DNA of 64,000 bases, from the NCBI RefSeq assembly GCF_048544455.1, contig NC_133536.1:196605325-196669324 (forward strand), written 5' to 3'. Source of the DNA: Silene latifolia. Taxonomy: Eukaryota; Streptophyta; Magnoliopsida; Caryophyllales; Caryophyllaceae. Under the pieces are notes generated by a model. That model searched no databases, was not told where the DNA came from, and was given only the letters and a program-made list of their open reading frames with translations. Shown piece by piece: positions 58,868 to 64,000 of the stretch. The translations under genes and the position numbers were made by a program. Each line of letters starts with the position of its first letter. The stretch's first letter is position 1.

Positions 58868-59074
58868 CTGGCTAGTTGAAGTGGAAGAAACCAAGCCGCC
58901 TCCGCTGCAATTATCCTGATTAGGCTCTAAGAAGGAATTGTAAGCTGTTCATATAGATAATAGAGCCATCTTATTCCTTGGTGGTGCTCTTGGACCACCT
59001 TTCTCAGTATCATTAACATGTAACCTTGGAAACATTGGTTCCATTATCTTCTCATCATCTTTCCCTCTCTTCAT
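58868..59074 (-). pseudogene. ELF3: ELF3 pseudogene exon 1 (start codon exon)
   Basis: ATG at 59074 starts [20 protein letters not shown] and [18 protein letters not shown], the strongly conserved ELF3 N-terminus. Instead of YEQL, the DNA has the seven extra bases TTATCTA before TATGAACAGCTTAC. The frame therefore runs into TGA and the conserved YEQLTIPS is in another frame. After a second small shift the original frame resumes as PNQDNCSGGGLVSSTSTSQ to the donor GTGAAT. Total 207 nt. Confidence 0.9.
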
Positions 59075-59271
59075 TTTTCTATCCCAAAACTCACCTAAGA
59101 ATAAAATGTCGTAATTAAAAGCCGTCAAATTAACAATTTAAAGCCTCACTAATTAAATAATAAAAGTAGATTGGAAAGCGAGGTCGAACCAAAGAAAAAG
59201 GGATTTTGTATTTAGTTTTCAATTATGTAATTAGAACAATTGGAATTAACTAATAAAATAAGTATCGTATG
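59075..59271 (-). promoter_or_regulatory. ELF3 upstream region left before the LINE
   Basis: Only about 200 bp separate the ELF3 ATG from the LINE's poly(A). Likely ELF3 5' UTR or promoter. No TATA box or clear motif can be named. The rest of the promoter would be on the far side of the LINE. Confidence 0.4.
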
Positions 59272-59324
59272 TTTTTTTTTTTTTTTTTTTTTTTTTGGTA
59301 CATATGAGGGGCAAGCCCCAAAGA

Positions 59325-59837
59325 TTAAGTGATGACTAAACGAGGAAACGAGACACCTAAGATATCTTCACGCAATATCGTACGCAGCCCTTCAGGAGGA
59401 TACTCGAGAATGGTGGTGGATGACGACGCATTGACCCCATTATTCGCTAACCAATCCGCTGCCCGATTTGCTTCTCTGTAAACATGATTGATGCGAACTT
59501 CCCAACCATCTAAATCCATCAGTTCTTTGCATCTTCGTACTAGCGGACGTAAATCATTGTTTAACAATTGATCGCTCTTGAAGAACTCAACACACGGGTT
59601 GTTGTCCATGTGCACCATCAGGCGAGGGAATTGAAGTCGTCTTACATGCTCCAACCCAGTCAGTAATGCTCGCATCTCAGCTCTCATAGACGAGCAAGAG
59701 CCGCATGAAAACATAAATGCCGAGACATAATTGCCCGTCTCGTCTCGAATAATACCACCACATCCAGCCGGACCCGGATTACCGCGTGATGCACCATCGG
59801 TATTAAGAAGCATCCAGCCGTGAGCAGGGGGTGCCAT
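59325..59837 (-). pseudogene. LINE RNase H domain
   Basis: Frame reads LLNTDGASRGNPGPAGCGGI (first catalytic D in NTDGA), MRAEMRALLTGLEHV (E), MVHMDNNPCVEFF (D) and YREANRAADWLAN (H/N-A-D), all in usual order for plant RNase H-like domains. It ends LGVSFPRLVIT at the stop, followed by the 3' UTR and poly(A). It is in a different frame from the zf-RVT part, so a frameshift lies at about 59838. Confidence 0.88.
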
Positions 59838-61072
59838 CTGATGTAACGCTCAACACGAGATGTGCCGGGGCTCGGGATGAAGAGGGAAAAGGGATCAAAG
59901 GCTTGTTTTGAGAGTTCAAATTGACGATGGAGGAACGATATTGGGTCAGTCGGGTTTTCCATAGCTTTGCCAAAGACGATGTTATTTCTCCACCTCCACA
60001 ACCACCAACACGTGATAGCAAACTTCATCGACCAGTTTATGGAAACAAGAGCCGACCCATTACTCGCATTTTTTGCAATCCACGAATTAAAGGAATCCGT
60101 AAAGAAGTGTTCTGAGTTTGCACCATCACCAATCTCAGACCAAATTTCCATCGATACGGGGCAATGACGCAACAAATGATCTGCGGTTTCGTCCTCCTCA
60201 AGACAGCGTGGGCAGATAGGGTCGTCTGATAAATTGCGCCGAACCCTATTATAATTAGTCATTAGACGATCATGGGCTGCAAGCCAAATGAACAAACGGA
60301 TTCTTTGTTGGACCGGGAGTTTCCATATGAGATTCCATGCCGTCTGATTGCTCTCGGCTTGAATGTCAGCTCCTCTTATGATATTGAAGGCCGATTTAAT
60401 TGTGAATTTACCATAAGACGTACCATTCCAGTAAAATTCGTCCTCTAAATAAGGATCAATAGATAGAGAGTAAGAAGCAATTTTTTGTAACTCTTCTTGC
60501 GGGAGATAATTAGCAAATTCATCCCATTTCCATCCCGCCTGTCCATCCCACATCTCACTGACTGTGGCCCCAAGGATAGCTTCCGGCATAGGAGCAATAA
60601 CTTTGTCCGACAAGCAGCCTTTACCGGCCCAAGAGTGGTCCCAGAAAAGTGTTCTTCGCCCATTCCCGACTGCCATGGAAACTCCTTTATGTAAAAATTC
60701 AGCGTTGGAAGTGATCCCTGCCCATACATTAGACATATTAGCCTTAGGTTGAAACATGTCTACATCACAGCGGCCATTGCAATACTTAGCTCTAAGGACA
60801 CGAGCCCATAGGCTAGACGGCTCTGTGAGTACACGCCATCCAAGCTTGACTAAAAAGGCAGTGTTCGACTGACGGGAGGAACGTATACCCAAGCCACCTA
60901 TAGATTTTGGTTTTTGGACCGTTTCCCAAGAAATAAGGTGAACCTTCTTTGCTTCCTCAGTTCCGCCCCATAGAAATTTTCGGTTTTTCCTGTCAATATT
61001 ATCACAAACTGATCTTGGAATCTTCGATGTTTGCATACTATAATTAGCAATAGTAGATAAAGTCGATTGCAC
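59684..61072 (-). pseudogene. LINE RT thumb and zf-RVT region
   Basis: Frame includes KSIGGLGIRSSRQSNTAFL (conserved downstream of plant LINE RT), a W-rich connection, and CPRCLEEDETADHLLRHC, the zf-RVT zinc-binding motif. It is one frame off the RT part above, with the shift at about 61072-61090 near SLADAIL. It overlaps the RNase H frame only by drift. Confidence 0.85.
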
Positions 61073-62547
61073 TAAAGTATTGCGTCCGCCAAAGATAGAT
61101 GCTTAGTCTGCCAACCCGCTAATCTTTTGTGAATTTTCTCTTCTAAATGAGCAAAGGTCGCTTTCGTTACTCTACCATTGATGGTAGGCATACCTAGATA
61201 GATACCCAGGTCTGTCGTGCTCTCAAACCCAAGAATTGCTTGTATTTCTTCTTGTTCATACTCAGGTGTATTTGCCGAAAAGAAAACTTTAGACTTGGCA
61301 ATACTAACTTTTTCACCTGAAGCTCGACAAAAATTATCAAGGACGTAATTAATAATATATGCTTGGTCAGCTCTGGCTTCGGCGAATAGAACCATATCGT
61401 CTGCAAAAAAAAGATTAGAAATTTTCGGGCCATTCTTACAAGTAGGAACCGGAAGCCAGTCAGAACCTCTGATTCTTTCATCAATCGCTTGTTGTAGCTT
61501 CTCAAGGCACATGACAAATAAGTAGGAGGATAAAGGGTCACCTTGTCGAACTCCTCTCGACGGTTTGAATTTTTCAGTCGGTGTCCCATTCCATAACACC
61601 TGCATTGTTGGAGTTGAAATGCACTCCATAATTGTTTCTATCATAAGAGGCGGGAAGCACATGTCTTTTAAAGTTGCTTCAATGAAATCCCAGCGCAAAC
61701 GGTCATAGGCCTTTTCCAGATCAATCTTATTTGCCATATAACATTTTTTTCCTTTAGCCTTGCGCATGGAATGTATAGTCTCTTGAAAGACCACTATATT
61801 GTCCGTTATTTGTCTACCAGGTACAAAGCCGCTCTGATTCTCCGATATAAGCTGAGGTAAGACTTTTTTCACCCTATTAGCAATAGTTTTGCTGACGATT
61901 TTATAGGCGACGTTGCATAGACTAATAGGTCGGAATTGTGAAATATGCTCAGGACCGGTTACTTTAGGAATTAAAACAATATGAGTGTCATTTAAACCGT
62001 TAGGAAAACCTCTGCCTTCTAAAGCTTTCAAAGCCATAGCACACACATCCTCTTTGACTGTCGACCAATGCTTTTGGTAAAATAGAGCTTGGAAACCGTC
62101 AGGTCCGGGAGCTTTGAGAGGGCCCATGTCATGTACAACTCTTTCTATTTCGGCCAGGGAGTAGTACCTCGATAGCCAGTCCCAATCTTTAGCACAAAAT
62201 TCCGGGAAAATATCGTAAGGAATATCAATGCCTTCATTATCAATCTCCTCGGCTGTGTAAAGATTCTTGTAATATTCAACAATCATATTCTTTACTTCTT
62301 CTTCGTCCTCAACCCATGACCCGTCATTATTTTTGAGGGATGTAATACGATTTCTCCATCTGCGAACAAGGGTACTAACATGGAAATAAGAAGTATTTCG
62401 GTCCCCATCTTTAATAAATTCGACCCGAGATTTTTGATACCACAAGAGCTCTTCTCGTTCCATTACTTCATCTATAGCTCGCGTCTGAGTTTTGCTTCGA
62501 GCTTCATAAGATAACGATCCTTTTTTAACGAGAGATGTTTCTGGCAT
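61072..62547 (-). pseudogene. LINE reverse transcriptase
   Basis: Core RT motifs in order are LKAPGPDGFQALFY, RPISLCNVAYKIVSKTIANR, NQSGFVPGRQITDNI, KAYDRLRWDFI, GVRQGDPLSSYLFVM and the catalytic FADDM. All are of the plant L1 type. The catalytic FADD is intact. The frame is shifted against both the endonuclease and the zf-RVT part. Confidence 0.92.
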
Positions 62548-63455
62548 CCCTCAATACAAGCTAGGAGTTCCCTCTTTTTCCGAAAAATATTTCCAAAGAC
62601 CTCATGATTCCAATTTTGAAGTTTATGTGAAAGAGAAGATAATTGATCAACCAAAGAGGAACCAACGGACCAGCTTTCACTAACGAATTCTGCAAATTTT
62701 TCATGAGTTAACCAAGCAGCTTGAAATCGAAAAGGTTTCTGGACTGACTGAAGAGGAACGAAGCCATTTGGTGAGATAAAAAGTGGGCAGTGATCCGACT
62801 GGTATGCAGGGAAGTGTTTTACAGTAGCGTTCTCAAAACGAGTGCCCCAATCACTGTTACATAAAGCACGATCTAGTCTCGCACTCTGTCTTGTGTCACA
62901 TGAATTACCTCGAGCCCAAGTATGAAGAGAGCCCGAAAATTCCAGTTCGATTAACTCACAGTTTTCAATCCAGTTGTTGAATAAATTACATCGTCTCGCC
63001 ATATTGTGATCCCCTCCGTGTCTTTCTGCTAGAGACCTAGTCTCATTAAAATCTCCAGCTAACATCCAGGGGTAGTTATTGTTCTTTGCATATCGCTCTA
63101 GTTCTGCCCATAGTTCATTACGGTTTTGCGGATTTGGGCTTGCATAAATAGCTGAGAAAAACCAGGGCTCCTCTCCTCGACGGGATACTTCAACTGTAAT
63201 AAATTGGTCGTGGGAATACACAGGGATAACGTTCACTAACTCCGGGCGCCAATATAACCAAATACCTCAGCTAAACCCAACTGTGTCGACACGAGAGTGC
63301 CCATTATATCCTAGGACTGAGCGGATTTTTTCAGCATGGTTGCCGTCCATATGAGTTTCTACCAAAGCGAGGATAGTTGGTTTATAGGTTTTAACTACCT
63401 CCTTAAGGGCATTAATTTTATTTTTACTCTTCGTCCCCTGGATGTTCCACACCAT
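62472..63455 (-). pseudogene. LINE AP-like endonuclease
   Basis: Starts about MVWNIQGTKSKNKI. Has LALVETHMDG (catalytic E), an in-frame TGA at 63267-63269 where GFSGG would be expected, FFSAIYASPNPQNR, MLAGDFNETRS (D and N), ARLDRALCNSDW and YQSDHCPLFI (catalytic D-H). The endonuclease nicks the target for priming. One nonsense change. The downstream border with RT is a frameshift at 62472-62547. Confidence 0.9.
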
Positions 63456-64000
63456 ACAGGTGATTGGGGGTAGGTTAGGTGACAATCTAGGAATTCTGTC
63501 CGACATATGAATAGGTACGCAGGGTAAAAAAGATAGATAAGCTCGACTTACATGCGAGAGCAATTGATTAACATTCCATGGAATCGATAGCTCCACTTGG
63601 AGACTCATTGGCGGTTCTTTGAGCAGTCGAAACGTGACATCCATTACTGGGCTCTCCGGTATCATCACCCCCATATAAGGTACGGGCATCTCCGACCATA
63701 CTCTCATCTTGCAAGTTTGTGCTGGGGGAATCATCTCTATTGTTGGGGGCTGAGGGAGGTAGTGAAGTTGTGGCAACGGTGGGTGAAATATGGAGATGTG
63801 TGGGTCTGGGATGGGTAGCATTCTGAATGATGGGGCTAGTCTGCGAGTTCGAGAGGTTTTTGGCAGCAGGGGTGTTAGAATTAATTTGAATTGGGGTGTT
63901 TGAGTTGGTAATATCTTTCAGGATGTTTGATGACTCAATGTTGGACGATTTTGGAATATTGGTAGAGTTTGAGGTGGATTTTTTCTTGGAATATTTTGTA
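63456..64000 (-). other. LINE sequence upstream of the endonuclease, partial
   Basis: On the minus strand this reads as a serine/threonine/asparagine- and proline-rich tail (for example NSNTPIQINSNTPAAKNL), as in ORF1 C-terminal parts. No zinc knuckle is visible within the window. The remainder is outside. Confidence 0.5.

Larger units (their letters stand above)
48295..59074 (-). pseudogene. ELF3: EARLY FLOWERING 3 (ELF3) homolog, disabled by three lesions
   Basis: Four exons in family order on the minus strand: 58868-59074, 52092-52731, 49177-49228 and 48295-49089, coding for about 560 aa (Arabidopsis ELF3 has about 695). ELF3 is the nuclear scaffold of the clock's evening complex with ELF4 and LUX. 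It gates light input and flowering. Conserved blocks are present: [54 protein letters not shown] and ESAARIFQSIQQERQ. Three changes break it. Exon 1 has a 7-nt insertion after KMAL that brings a stop. Exon 2 lacks 1 nt at about 52320-52330. The exon 4 acceptor reads AA instead of AG, and the next AG shifts the frame. Intron 1 holds a recent copia element. Sequencing error would have to explain all three, so I prefer pseudogene. Confidence 0.88.
59272..64000 (-). mobile_element. L1-type plant LINE with RNase H, 5' end outside window, broken
   Basis: A 25-base poly-T run (59272-59296) is the poly(A) tail of a minus-strand element. Reading 5' to 3' (descending) it has an ORF1-like serine/threonine/asparagine-rich tail (above about 63840), then ORF2 with endonuclease, reverse transcriptase, zf-RVT and RNase H. 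Coding is spread over three frames, with about three frameshifts and one in-frame stop. The size in the window is 4.7 kb. The 5' end and the target duplication lie outside. Confidence 0.92.

Overview
This window is nuclear DNA of a flowering plant, most likely a eudicot. It is almost entirely nested transposable elements around one host gene. The support is spliced plant-type exons of EARLY FLOWERING 3 (ELF3), Athila-type and copia LTR elements, CACTA transposons with CACTACAAGAAA ends, Stowaway, hAT and Mutator-like MITEs, and a plant L1 LINE carrying an RNase H domain. The species cannot be fixed from the sequence.

Bases 1-34687 are one large Athila-type (Ty3/gypsy) element on the minus strand, cut off at the left by the window edge. 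It holds four later insertions: copia element A (4378-13165, TSD GTTGG), a CACTA element (16168-19713, TSD GAG), a solo LTR (21133-22186, TSD ACTTA) and copia element B (25399-34088, TSD AATTA) inside its 5' LTR. The Athila element itself sits in a chromovirus integrase remnant (34688-35405). That remnant is split again by a pol-less LTR element (35406-41659, TSD ATATG), whose LTRs and interior carry dense clusters of the palindrome CTCGATCGAG.

Bases 41816-45235 look like a Mutator-type inverted-repeat element with a second CACTA inside it (42265-45135). This CACTA encodes a six-exon Transposase_24 (Ptta/En/Spm) protein. Bases 45236-48294 hold a hAT-type MITE with an 8-bp TSD, a MULE-type MITE with a 9-bp TSD and a SINE-like insert, and short repeats.

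Bases 48295-59074 (minus strand) are an ELF3 gene with all four coding exons in order. It carries three independent disabling changes: a frame-breaking insertion in exon 1, a 1-nt loss in exon 2, and AA in place of AG at the exon 4 acceptor. Its first intron received a Stowaway MITE and then, inside the last bases of that MITE, a whole copia element (53515-58213) with apparently identical LTRs. A broken LINE (59272 to the window end) ends about 200 bp upstream of the ELF3 ATG.

The observations most worth following are the disabled ELF3 copy, the CACTA that carries a piece of a group-C bZIP gene, and the short-motif clusters repeated in both the LTRs and the interiors of two separate Athila-like families. 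No working host gene was recognised.
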